A stretch of DNA of 64,000 nucleotides, from assembly GCA_030015575.1 (NCBI GenBank), contig JASDDO010000019.1, positions 513,828,986 through 513,892,985 on the forward strand. The letters are read 5' to 3'. Of the stretch, positions 1-10,339 are shown piece after piece (positions within the stretch are counted from its first letter, which is position 1; every line of letters starts with the position of its first letter). The notes beneath the pieces were generated by a model that was not told the origin of the DNA, searched no databases, and worked only from the letters and a program-made list of their open reading frames with translations. The stretch comes from Agapanthus africanus (lineage: Eukaryota; Streptophyta; Magnoliopsida; Asparagales; Amaryllidaceae). A program made the translations under genes and the position numbers.

Positions 1-302
1 GCACCGCAAACGCCTGAGTGAACTTCTTTCATGACTTTTTGGGCTTCGGCCGATGACAGGCACCTGAGCCAGAGTTGGTCATATGACCTGCGGTATAACG
101 TGTCATTTACAAACACGTATCGGAGAGCTCTTTTCTTCAGCTGAATCCTCGCAGATTTTTCTTCGGGCAGCTTGTCGTATCGGAGGTACTCTATGAAGGG
201 TTCTCTCCAATCGGGCTCATTTTGGATAATCGAAGTTTCTTCGGCAGGACTGCTCTTCTGTTCCGCGCTTTCCTCTTCTCGTAGAGAGACTGGGGGTAGA
301 AT
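1..302 (-). pseudogene. T1 pol continuation: linker and integrase N-terminus, partial
   Basis: Directly after the TAA at 305-303 the same minus-strand frame stays open to the window start. It encodes a Glu-rich linker (EEESAEQ) and then a stretch typical of the region before the integrase zinc-binding domain: a Tyr/Arg-rich segment (RYVFVNDTLYRRS), a conserved WLRCLS and an MKEVHSGVCG segment that begins the His-His-Cys-Cys zinc site. The catalytic integrase core would be outside the window. The unchanged frame shows that a single nonsense change, not a frameshift, separates this part from the upstream pol. Confidence 0.75.
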
Positions 303-3300
303 TTATCGGCTCCTGACTGTGATCAGAATTTGGTCCATGTCAGGATCAGCCAGCTCCTTGGCTAGGCGAGCGAGTATGTCGGCTTTTCCGTTCAATGCTC
401 TGGGGATTCTCATTAGTTCAATGTGAGTGAACCGTTTCATGAGTTCCACCACTCGGCCTCTGTACCGAGCTAACTCGGGTTTGTATATCTTATAGTCGCC
501 GCTTATTTGGTTGACGACAAGCTGGGAGTCACCGTAAACCCGTAGCCGACGGATTTCCATTTCTATGGCGATTTCCAAACCAGCTATCAGGGCTTCATAC
601 TCAGCTTCGTTGTTCGTTCGAGGCTCGGTGAGAGCGAAAGAACGCCGTAGGGTTCCCATTGATGGTGTGATAAACACCAATCCTATCCCTGCTTTTATCT
701 CCGGGACACTTGATTTACTGGAGGTCCTTATTGATGAGGCTCTATCGAAGTAGAGCTCCCAACATGGCTCATTTTCCTCGAGGTGCAGCACTTGTTCGTC
801 GGGTAACTCACAATTTAGCGGTGACCCTTCTGGTATAAGATGAGCAGCGAGAAAGTCTGCAAGAGCTTGCCCTTTTACTGCTTTCTGAGGAGTGTAAACT
901 ATGTCAAACTCAAGTAGCATAACAGCCCATCTTGCCATTCTGCCGGCTAGGCTCGCCCTGGTCATCAAGTGTTTGAGCGGGTCGACCTTGGAGATCAGCA
1001 TAACCTGATGAGCGAGCAGATAGTGCCTCAGTTTCTTCACAGCAAATATCAGAGCCAGACATTGCTTTTCGATTGGGGAATAGTTGTGTTCCGCCCCGAA
1101 TAGAGTTCGACTGAGGTAGTAGAGGGCATTTTCTTTTCCCTCCTCGTTATTCTGGGCAAGGAGCGCACCGAGTGACTCATCCAGCGCGGCAGTGTAGAGA
1201 ATCAGCGGTTTATTTGGAATGGGAGCGGCCAGCACTGGAGGGTGCAACAAGTACCGTTTGATACTTTCGAACGCTGCTTGACATTCAGCATCCCAGATAA
1301 AAGGAGCTCCTTTCTTCATGAGCTTCGAGAAGGGCCTACATCTTCCCGATAAATTTGAGATAAACCTCCGTATATAAGCAAGCTTTCCTTGAAAAGACCT
1401 TAGCAGCGTCAGACTCTTCGGAGGGGGCATCTCCATGATGGCCTTTATCTTTGATGGGTCAACTTCGATCCCTCGAACGGTACTTGTTGCACCCTTCAGA
1501 GGATTCATCTTCAGATCGTATTCCCTCAGTCTGGTGAGAACGGTCCTAAGATCTTGGATGTGGTCGGCCTTGGCTTTAGTTTTGATGACCAGATCATCAA
1601 CATAGCATTCAACGACTTTATAGATTAGGTCATCAAAGATATTAGTCATTGCCCTTTGATATGTAGCGCCTGCGTTCTTTAGTCCGAACGGCATCACTTT
1701 GTAGCAGTATATTCCGATCGGGGTTCGAAATGCTGTGTGCTTCTCATCCTCAGGCGACATCTTGATCTGATTGTATCCAGACGAGCCATCCATAAAGGTG
1801 AACAGCTCGTAATTTGAGGTGTCATCGACCATCATTTCCATGACCGGTAGCGGGAAGTCGTCTTTAGGACATGCCTTGTTGAGGTCCCTGAAATCGACAC
1901 AAACTCGGATCTGCCCATTTTTCTTCTTCACTGGGACTATGCATGCGATCCAGTCCGCATATTTCTCTTCCCTGATGAAGCCGGCATCGATGAGCTTCTT
2001 AGTTTCCTCGATGACCTTTTCTTCTAGTTCCCTTCTCATTCTTCGAGGAGCTTGTTTGACTGGCTTAGCATCAGGAGATATAGCCAACTTATGTACGGCC
2101 ACTTCAGGGGAAAGGCCAGGCATTTCTTTGTATGTCCACGCGAAGCAGTCGACGAACTCATGCAGCAGGGCAATTATTTGCGCTTTCATTTCCTCTGACA
2201 AGAGCGAGCTGATGTAGGTCGGCCTTGGATTATCGGGCGTTCCTAAGTCAATCTCGGTTAGCTCGTCAAAGGTTGCTTGTCCACCATCTTCGAGCTCTTG
2301 AGGAGCTTCTTCTGGCTCGGCTATCTGGTCATCACCATTTGATCTTTCGCTGGCCTCACCAACATGGATCATGTAGCACGCTTTGGAATCAGGTTGAATG
2401 TAGCCTATGCCCCGTCTATCTGGAATTCGTCCATCGATGAGTGCTCGGACCTGGGGTGGATACCATAGCCCTTCGTAAAACTTTGCTTCGGACTCCGTTT
2501 GATATAACCGGCATCCACATTTCTTAAAGTATTCTCGCATCTCGGGTGCATAGTATCTGGGATTGAGGACGGCTCTTATGCCTCTCTCATATGGATGGCA
2601 CGCGACAGACAAATCGTCCGGGTGCACAACGGAGTTTGACCAATAAAACAGGATGCCTTTCTGTCCACTTTTCCTCCCGGGAACGTAGAAAGTTTTCAGC
2701 TGGTCCACGGTGCAGACTGATAACGCATCGAGCTCTTTGCACATCTGCTCTGGTACCCTTGTGATGGCTAAGGACCCTTCTGTAACTTTGAAGGTCTCTC
2801 GTAGTTTCGCTTGTTGCATAGGGGTCCAATCTGCATCGCTATTGCACGGTAGGTCCTCTTCCTCCGACTCTTCAGTGTCGCTGCCAAGATGAGGGCGGAC
2901 TTTGCTGCTAGATGGGCCTTTAGTAACAGATTCGTCCGTATCACTGCCGAAACGAGGGCGAGTTTTACAGAAGGATGGGCTTCCAGCGTCAGACTCATCA
3001 GTGTCGCTACCGAAATGCGGGCGCACTTGGGCGTTTTTGCTTTTGAAAGTGACAGCCGGCGCGGATTTTCTTTTAAGTCTTGGGGCCGGTCTATCCTCAG
3101 TCAGTTGTGGCTTAGCATTTTGGTGGTTCATAAAGTACCGAGAATCTTCATAGCGGACTTCATGCACACCGAATGGCTGGATGTCTCCGTTGATGCGTTT
3201 TTCTTCGCCATTTTTAGTATACTTCATGCATTGATGGAGAGTTGACGGGACAATGCCATAATCGTGGAGCCACGGCCGTCTCAAGAGAATCTTATAAGAC

Positions 3301-4550
3301 ATGTCGGCATCGATCACGTATATCTTAGCTTCGGTCTGCAGATCCCCGAATTTGATTGGCAAAGCTATAGACCCCAGAACTTGCTGGCAATTTTGGTTGA
3401 AGCCTTGAATGACAATCCTTTCCCTTGACAGGTGTCGGACGTCCATTGACAAACTCTTCAGAGTTCGCAAGTTCATGATGTTCACTGAGGACCCCGGATC
3501 AATCAATATGCCATTAATTCGATCTCCGTCGCTGTACCCGGTCACGTAAAGCGGCCGATTATGCTCAGCCGTTCCCAATAGCAAGTCTTCATCCATAAAT
3601 GTGACTGCGGCGGCATGCAAAGCGTGCTGGGCTTCTTTCATATTAATTTCCGCAAAGTGAGCCTGATACCGCTCGGGGTTTTGTAGAGCGTGAATGAGAA
3701 CATCTCTAAGCTCCTTAGATAGGACCAAGGCGTCATAGATGCTCAGGAGAGACGGAAGCTTCCGGATATGTGCTAAGACATTATAGTCCACCGAGGAAGG
3801 ACTTATGTTTTCATCGGCCGGTTCTCTGCCCTCTTCTTCATTAGCGACTTGTTTTTCCTTCCCTTTTGGGGCATTGCCCTGATTTGGCGGTAGAGCCCTG
3901 CCGCTTCTGAGCTGGATTTGATTGGCCGTTGTGGCGAGCTCTTCGTCCTCTTCGGGAAAACAGAGATCCTCTTCCGAGTCGCTGCCAAGATGGATGGCGT
4001 AGCAGGTCACTACTGGGATCTCTTCATTGGGGTCTTCTTCTAACTCCTCCATAATTTCAGCCGCTTGTACAGGGAAGAACTCCTTCAATTGAATCAATGT
4101 TCTTTCCTTTTGTTCATATTCTTCGAGGGAATCGATATATTTTTGAATGGTCGATTTCCCTGCAGACTCTTTTCCGCGCCGAGCTGCACTTTTCTTCTTC
4201 TTGAGCTTCTTGGATTTTGAGCCTGATGGAGCCGCATTGGCAGCTGGACTGGTAGGCTTCTTCTGTCCTTCCCATTCTATCCTGGGCTCTTTCTGAAGTA
4301 GCTTTAGCATCTTCTTCGTCTTATTAGATATGTGCGTACTCCACGGAGGCCGCGATGAGTCGGTTTCGTTTGTCAGGGCAGCAGGTTCAGCTGTCTGCTC
4401 CCAGAAGGCTTCAACTTCTGTCTGTATAAAGTTGGCGGTTGCAACTTGATTTTTCACCAACACGCTTTTGGACAGCTCGATCTCTCCAGCCTTGTACTGC
4501 TTCTCGACCCAGTCTTTGAAGATATAGCAATCCTCGATCGCATGGCTCAC
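303..4550 (-). pseudogene. pol: T1 pol: aspartic protease, reverse transcriptase, RNase H and second RNase H
   Basis: The product is 1415 residues. Seen: a basic, acidic and low-complexity N-terminal part; a retroviral-type aspartic protease at about 335-450 with active-site IDPGSSVNIM (Asp351) and a later LLRRPWLHDYG segment; RT at about 860-1030 with FRDLNKACPKDDFPLP, FMDGSSGYNQIKM and the catalytic YVDD at 983-986; an RNase H-like connection domain (about 1115-1215) whose first catalytic Asp is not evident; and a second RNase H at about 1264-1400 with FDRA, NNEAEYEAL, GDSQLVVNQ and KADILARLA. Oddities: the frame opens with GTG just after an in-frame TGA at 4556-4554, so this is the continuation of gag, not a new gene. 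It stops at TAA (305-303) before integrase. The stretch between MNPLK and GIEVDP in RT (about 1015-1030) is short for the family. Confidence 0.88.
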
Positions 4551-4553
4551 TAC

Positions 4554-6314
4554 TCAGTGGTACGGGCAATACAGGGGATTGTCGGTCATTTTTGCTTCTT
4601 GGGGTCTTTTCGACTCCGGCAATTGTAGGCCCTTGTTTAAGGCATCTTTAAATATCTTACGGACCTTGTCCCTTCTGAAAGAGTAAACCTTGTTCTTCTT
4701 CTCCTCTAGGGAAGGCCCATCTCCTCCCAGCAATGGCTTTCGAGACCGGTTAGTTTTGGATTCACCCGCCCTTCGCTTTTCTTCATTGTCGGACGCATTG
4801 AAGACATTGGTACTGCTGGAACTCCCGCTTCTACGGCTGTCGTCCCGCTTGCTTTTCCAAGTTTTGTCTCTCTGAGAGTCCGGCGGGGACTCTTGCTTTG
4901 AGCGTTCCATCATTTGGACTTTCTTGGTTAGCTCTTGAAACGTCTTGAGGCCTGCTGTACACAAGAATGTGACCATCCAATTGCTGAGGTTCCCAATGAG
5001 AAGGCTGACGGACTGGTCCTGCTCCAGCGGCAGTTCGCACTTGACCGTGAGATTACGCCATCGGGAAATAAAGTCGGTGTTGCTTTCATTCTTCCCCGGC
5101 TTAGTCCTCACAAGGTCGGCAATGGAGATTTTATCACTGACACTCATGAACCTTTGCTGAAACAGGGACTCCATTTGGGCAAAGGTAATGACGGATCCGT
5201 CCGGTATACTCGCATACCAGTCGAAAGCGACGCCGGTCAGGCTATTGACAAACTGACGAAGAAGGAGCGCGTCATTGCCCCCTGTATTTCCGCACGATGC
5301 TTTGAAGTGGGCGACGTGCTGATTTGCATTCCCCGTTCCATCAAATCTTCCAAACTTAGGAATGACGTAACCGCTTGGGAACTCAATCAGATCGTACTGC
5401 GCGGTATATGGCCGCCCACTACTGCCGATTTCTTTCTGAGCTTCAGCTTCGGCCACCAATGTTTTAACCTTGCTGGTGACCAGATCCATTATCCGATCCT
5501 GTGTTTGCGGGATAGTGCTATCTGGGGCCAAGGCGTCCCCAGAAGCGGAGTGTGGCCGGCTTTCATGCGGCTCGACCAGTCTTGGACCCAAAGGAACAGG
5601 CATTGGCTGCCTCGGATTGTCATCACCCGGCTGATTAGTAGCGGCTTGTGCTTGATTGGGAGGCGCTCGAGTAATTTGAGCCGTGAGCTGCATTACCACG
5701 TTTGTTAAATCATCAATCTTCGAATAGAGCTTGGCCATCTCTTTGTCTTTGCTCCTGAGCTGTTTTCGAAGCTCTTGAAGCAGCTCTTGCTCCGCAGTCC
5801 TGGGACGGAAAGTCGGCTCTTCCTCGCTATCCGAGCTTGACTCTGCATGGACCGAGGGGTCTTTCGGCCTATCATCCTCATCGAGAGGGTTTTCTTCATC
5901 CAGCGGGGGCGGCTGTTCTTGGGCAGCGGCAACCACATTCAGGCTAGATTGGGCTTGGGATGTGGTGGCCCCATCCTTGCTTTTGCTATGAAGGTTGTCG
6001 CTGGGGCCCCCGCCTGCCATATAGACCGTATGGATGATATATCCGGCCATCTTTCTATCCTTAGCAGCTGATTTCACGGATCGCTGTCTTGACCCCCTTG
6101 TTTCGATAGCTGGTAGTCGATTGAAGGCGGCTGTCCTAACCAGGTTCTTGAATGGTGCTGGCGCTTCTTTTCTGGGTTTCCCCCGCTGCTTTCGTGCGGC
6201 ACAAAGTGCTTGATAGACTCTTGAAGAGACAGTGTCATACCTTTTCTGTTGGGGCCAGGACACGTCTCTTTGTGGCACTGTTCGGACCGCTGTCTTCTTG
6301 ATTCTGGCGGTCAT
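4554..6314 (-). pseudogene. gag: T1 gag capsid protein
   Basis: The 586-residue frame starts at ATG 6314. A basic N-terminus is followed by a low-complexity acidic region (about 130-175), a predicted coiled-coil-like segment (about 175-215, EQELLQELRKQLRSKDKEM) and a retrotransposon gag domain at about 330-475 (GVAFDWYASIPDGSVITFAQMESL, then FISRWRNLTVKCELPLEQ), which packages the element RNA in virus-like particles. The C-terminal part is basic and Ser-rich. The frame ends NPLYCPYH followed by TGA. The same frame continues without shift into pol with VVSHAIEDCYIFKDWVE, so the TGA lies inside one ancestral gag-pol reading frame. Programmed readthrough cannot be excluded, but a CGA to TGA change is simpler. 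Confidence 0.85.
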
Positions 6315-6323
6315 GGCGTTTTT

Positions 6324-6974
6324 CTAAACCCACTTCAGAGGCTCGAAGGAATTGCTGATTCTTACGTCCAACTCAGCCGTCGTCGCGGGGCAACCCTGCA
6401 CTTGGAACTTCACAGGATTCCATTTGGCCGAAGCCTTGGCCCTTTTGTTGGCTCGATACCTGAGCCGCTTCTCCCTTAACTTTTCTGTTCTAAGCACCTG
6501 GCAGACTTCGGCTCTTTGGGAAGACGCCGCAGACCGGGCGATGGAGGGCCTTGGAGATACGCTCGATTGTGCATTTGTTGGAGTCATTGCCTGAGCTCGT
6601 CCGCAACATTTGATTTTGCCCTTTGTACCGAAGTTCTTGCATCCCGCTGGAGCACCAGAGAATCGTTCAGATACCGTCTTAAGTTTTGGTTGTGGTTCCT
6701 TAGCAATCACAACATTCGGCCTCTTGCCCCTCGGGACCGGCTTGGCCACCTGTTCCGCCGGGATTTCCGCCAGATGAGCGCTTCCGGCAGGGTAGATGAT
6801 GACGGAGCCAAACTGGCGGGGCGGTTCCTCCCACTGTCGACTGAGGCTTGCAGGGAGAATCACACGAGCGTTGATCTTGACCACGTACGGAATCGGGGTC
6901 ATGTTGGAAGCTGAATTCTTCTGAGGAGACATTGTCGTCGAAGGTTGATTGCTGCATGAAAAAAAGAACATCAT
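6324..6974 (-). pseudogene. T1 gag 5' leader frame, 216 residues
   Basis: The frame starts at ATG 6974, about 77 bp inside the PBS, and ends with TAG at 6326-6324. The next ATG of gag (6314) is in the same frame only four codons later. The product is basic, with Lys/Arg-rich runs (TEKLREKRLRYRANKRAKAS) and no recognised domain. Because frame and spacing are continuous with gag, I read it as the original N-terminus of one gag-pol polyprotein, separated by a nonsense codon. It could instead be a separate small upstream frame, which occurs in some Tat elements. Confidence 0.55.
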
Positions 6975-7050
6975 TTCAGTATAGGCAATCGATATGTATA
7001 TTGATTGAGTTCGTATGAACGTTTAACCCGAAATATGGGAGGAGAGAAGG

Positions 7051-7068
7051 GTCCCACCGGGCGTGCCA
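7051..7068 (-). other. T1 primer-binding site
   Basis: The minus strand reads TGGCACGCCCGGTGGGAC, five bases after the LTR end. A TGG start just inside the LTR is how plant Ty3/gypsy elements pair with the 3' CCA end of a tRNA primer. It differs from the initiator-Met type site used by C1, C2 and C3 and from the A1 site, so three primer types occur in this window. Confidence 0.8.
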
Positions 7069-7420
7069 GAATCTGTAGGGTGTTTTTCGTCATCCCATTG
7101 AGATGGGAATACGCGCGCGCTTGTCAGGCGTACTACAGATTCCCCCTGCCTAGGGTAGACGGGGGTTTATTGATTGTGGGGATCCGAATCTCCGGCAGCC
7201 GCGGACTAAGCTGCCGTTAATTAACCCTCGCCTTTGGAGCGAGAGAACCTCCGATTGACGGGTTAAACTGGTCATGCGAACTCGATGTGCAGTGTACGTG
7301 TGTTGTGTTTTGAAGGGGGTTTTTGGATATATCGGGAGCCACGCAGAGTTTTTACGGGGGACAGTGTCGTGGAGTATGTGTGTATGTAAATATGTATACA
7401 TATGTACAGATATACATGTA

Positions 7421-7432
7421 TATATATAAAAA
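7421..7432 (-). promoter_or_regulatory. T1 LTR TATA box candidate
   Basis: The minus strand reads TTTTTATATATA at this point, about 90 bp downstream of the nearest G-box of the array. A TATA followed by the R region is expected about here. Other AT-rich stretches nearby make the exact box uncertain. Confidence 0.5.
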
Positions 7433-7515
7433 GGGGAAAAGACATCCAAAGGATGCGTGGGGACAGCACCTTGGCGCTGTGCTCCTGGGTGCTGTGCACT
7501 CAGGCGCTAGAGTGC

Positions 7516-7710
7516 CACGTGTCGGTACGTGGGCGCTCTGCGCTAGAGCGCAAGCCGCCACGTGTCGGCACGAGGGCGACTTGCGCTGGAGCGCAAGCGC
7601 GCCACGTGTCGGCACGGGGGAGACTTGCGCTGGAGCGCAAGCGCGCCACGTGTCGGCACGGGGGCGACTTGCGCTCGAGCGCTTGCGCTTGAGCGCAAGC
7701 GCGCCACGTG
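7516..7710 (-). promoter_or_regulatory. Five-copy G-box (CACGTG) tandem array in T1 LTR
   Basis: The core CACGTG occurs at 7516, 7559, 7603, 7647 and 7705, each within GCCACGTGTCGG. Spacing is 43, 44, 44 and 58 bp. Between them lie imperfect or perfect palindromes of the type CTTGCGCTGGAGCGCAAG. CACGTG is the known plant G-box/ABRE core bound by bZIP and bHLH factors. The array lies about 90-320 bp upstream of the TATA candidate in the transcription direction of T1, where an enhancer would act. Confidence 0.7.
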
Positions 7711-10339
7711 TCGGCATGCGGGCGCTCTGCGCTTGAGCGCCGGCGAGAAAAAGAGGCTTTTAGCCTAAAAAAAAAATTCTCAGAAGAGAAATCAGAGAGG
7801 AGTTGGACTCCTGAGTGCGTTTTTTTTTTTTTTTTGGTTTAGTGAACGATGTTCTTCTTCCTCCTCCTCTATTAGCTGGATCTTGAAGATCAAGAGATAT
7901 GGGATTTCTAAAAATCTCTCCTTTTTGAGATCTAATGGAAGATCTGAGTTCCCCTTTATGGGTTTTGTGGTGAAAAACTAATTTGTTTTATAAAAAGAAG
8001 AGTAAAACTCTTGGTTTAATTCAAGAGAAAAAGGAAGGTTTTGGAACCTTGAAGAAGGAGAAAAGATCTCAGATCTGAAGAAAAATTTGAGAGAGAGAGA
8101 AAAAGTTGTTGGGATATTTCATTATCCTTGCCTTTATAGGCTACACACTTTACACATAGCCCCTTGGGCTTCACAAAATGGCATTTTGCCTATCCCATGG
8201 CTCATGTGCCATTTCTTTTTGCACATAAGCCCTGGGCTTTACAAAAATTTGGCTTTATGCCTATTTTTCTTACATTTATCCATAAAATAAAATAAAAGAA
8301 ATACAACAAAATTATTTATTACAAAATTTTTATCTTGGCATGGGGGAAGGCCGGCCGCTTCATGTTCGGGCTCGACCCGGGCATGGGCCCACTGGATCTG
8401 GGCTTGGGCCCACTTGGCTTGGGGTTGACTTTGATTTTGACTTGGTCGACCGGGGTGTAAATTTTTACCCCAACAGGCACTCTCACAAGGGTCTATAAGG
8501 CATCAACCATGCCCGATTTAAAATTTAGACGTGCCGAACAACCCTAACCAAGATCTTTAAACTAAAGATTAGGCGAAACAAAGCATGTTAAACACTTTAA
8601 CATCTAAGAGTTTGGGATTACAACCATTGTAGTACGGTCCTTCGCTTCATAAGCTCCATGTTGAGGTCCCTTCGCTGCGATCATCATGTACCCGGACTCT
8701 AGAGAGGCTCCACGAAGAGAAGGATGCATGCTTGCTTCCGATCTTCGATAACTAAGATGATCTACCTTGAAGAAACTTTAACTCAAGCTCTCACTCACTA
8801 ATGAAGTGAACACCCTAATCTAAATGGCTAGGATAGATTAGGATGATGAAGTAGGATTTTAGCTTTCATTTGTTTTCTTAATCTCACTCAAAATCCTCAC
8901 TAATCAAAAGGCTAGAAAGCTTTTCCATTGAAAAAGAGAAGCAAGAAGAAGAACCATTTCTTTTGTGATGAATAATGAAAACCCAAGTATGAGATTAGAA
9001 ATGCAACCATGGTATATGTAACCCTTGTAGAGATTTAACTAAAGTTAAAGGGTTGGGTTGGGTTAAAAAAATATCTTGCAAAATATCAAAACAAATATCT
9101 TTGCAAGAAACAAAACAAAACCTTCTAGAAGGTTCTAGAAAAGATTAACCCAAATCAAACCCTAACCATCTTTAATCTCCACTAAACATGTTGCATTAAT
9201 AACCCTAACATGTTACAATATTATATATCACATATACAATATTTATTGTAACAAAATAAAATAATACAATTAACATATATCGCATATATATCAATGTATT
9301 ACCAGAGTGAGAAAAAGAATCTTTTAGTGAGCTTATATCAGTTAATGTAATTTAATATATCAAATATATAATTATACATTAAATTATCGAATCAACACTT
9401 GATCCGATAATCCGGTTATTTCACAAATAACCGACTAATATAATCTGTATCAGTTCATCGAATCAACACTTGATCCGATGACCGGCTATATCACATATAC
9501 CCGGCCGATATCTCATATCGTGAGAATCTAATACGGTATCACATACACGTATTGTTCTCGGTTCCGCACATATCATATATGTGCTCCTACTCTGTTTTGC
9601 CTGAGTCAAGAAACTTCTGTGTAGGACTCTAAATAATCATCAATACGCCGGCAGTAGGTGATGATCATATCGAACACCCACAAGCTGCAAGCGGTAAGCT
9701 AAACGTAACAGCCACCCAGGTATTGAGCGATCAGAAGATCAACAAGCAAGCCTTTACATTCTCCTGCGAATCCAATCAGTAACATTTCCGTACAGTACGG
9801 TCTCTTCGTCTGATATGTCGCATATCTGGCCTAGGGGTGGAAAACGTCAGACCCCAGTAGCTTGATAAGTCATGTCGATATGAGGTCTATAACAGTTCAA
9901 GAAACTATTGATAACACTTACCAGTAAATCTCAGCAATCCTGGTCAGGGATTTCCAGTTATAGCTAATTGAACACAGCGCAACATCAACTCCTTATACCG
10001 GGAGAGACGAATCCCCTCCTATCGCTTATTGCCTCCATGTGATTCGGGACTGTACCCAAAAGCCACCTTTTTGCACGCCCTCTTGGACGTGGTATGATGG
10101 AAATCAAAGAACAGTGGGAATCACACAAGACTCTATGACGATCTCGGGTCTACAGACTACTCTGTACCAGTGTCACCAGAGAACTACCATCTGACGTGAG
10201 GTATATTACCATCTGGGAGTTCTCGGCGAGTCCGTCCAGTGTACCAGTCTCTACTGAGCACCCGTACACCATCCTTGAAGTCAAACACCGATGGATATGG
10301 GATCATCCATCGCCCATCATATGGGTCAAGATGCGTATA

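Larger units (their letters stand above)
1..8475 (-). mobile_element. T1: Tat-like Ty3/gypsy LTR retrotransposon, partial
   Basis: Seen on the minus strand from high to low coordinates: a 1.4 kb LTR (8475-7074), a PBS (7068-7051), a gag leader frame, gag, protease, RT, RNase H, a second RNase H-like domain and the start of integrase at the window edge. The second RNase H after the first, with integrase behind it, is the domain order known for the Tat lineage of plant Ty3/gypsy. The 3' LTR lies outside the window. All coding parts share one frame broken by three stops, so this copy is probably not autonomous. It was inserted in the LTR of C1: C1 sequence resumes at 8476, 13 bp inside its LTR start. 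Confidence 0.9.
7074..8475 (-). repeat. T1 5' LTR (1402 bp)
   Basis: On the minus strand it begins TGTTGGGGTAAAAAT at 8475 and ends CCCTACA at 7074, giving the usual TG...CA ends. The left neighbour is the PBS and the right neighbour is C1 LTR sequence. It contains a diverged direct duplication around 8150-8275 (two versions of a CACATA-GCCC-TGGGCTT segment), a short A-run and T-run near 7767 and 7820, the G-box array at 7516-7710 and a TATA box near 7425. The partner LTR is outside the window, so its age cannot be estimated here. Confidence 0.85.

Noticed and set aside
4935..5708. 257-residue open frame on the plus strand
   Set aside because: It is antisense to the T1 gag capsid region and shows no domain; the gag frame on the minus strand explains the sequence.
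7323..7736. Repetitive frames on both strands of the T1 LTR coding Ala/Arg-rich proteins
   Set aside because: They are produced by the GC-rich tandem G-box units; six-frame openness there follows from lack of stop codons in the repeat.
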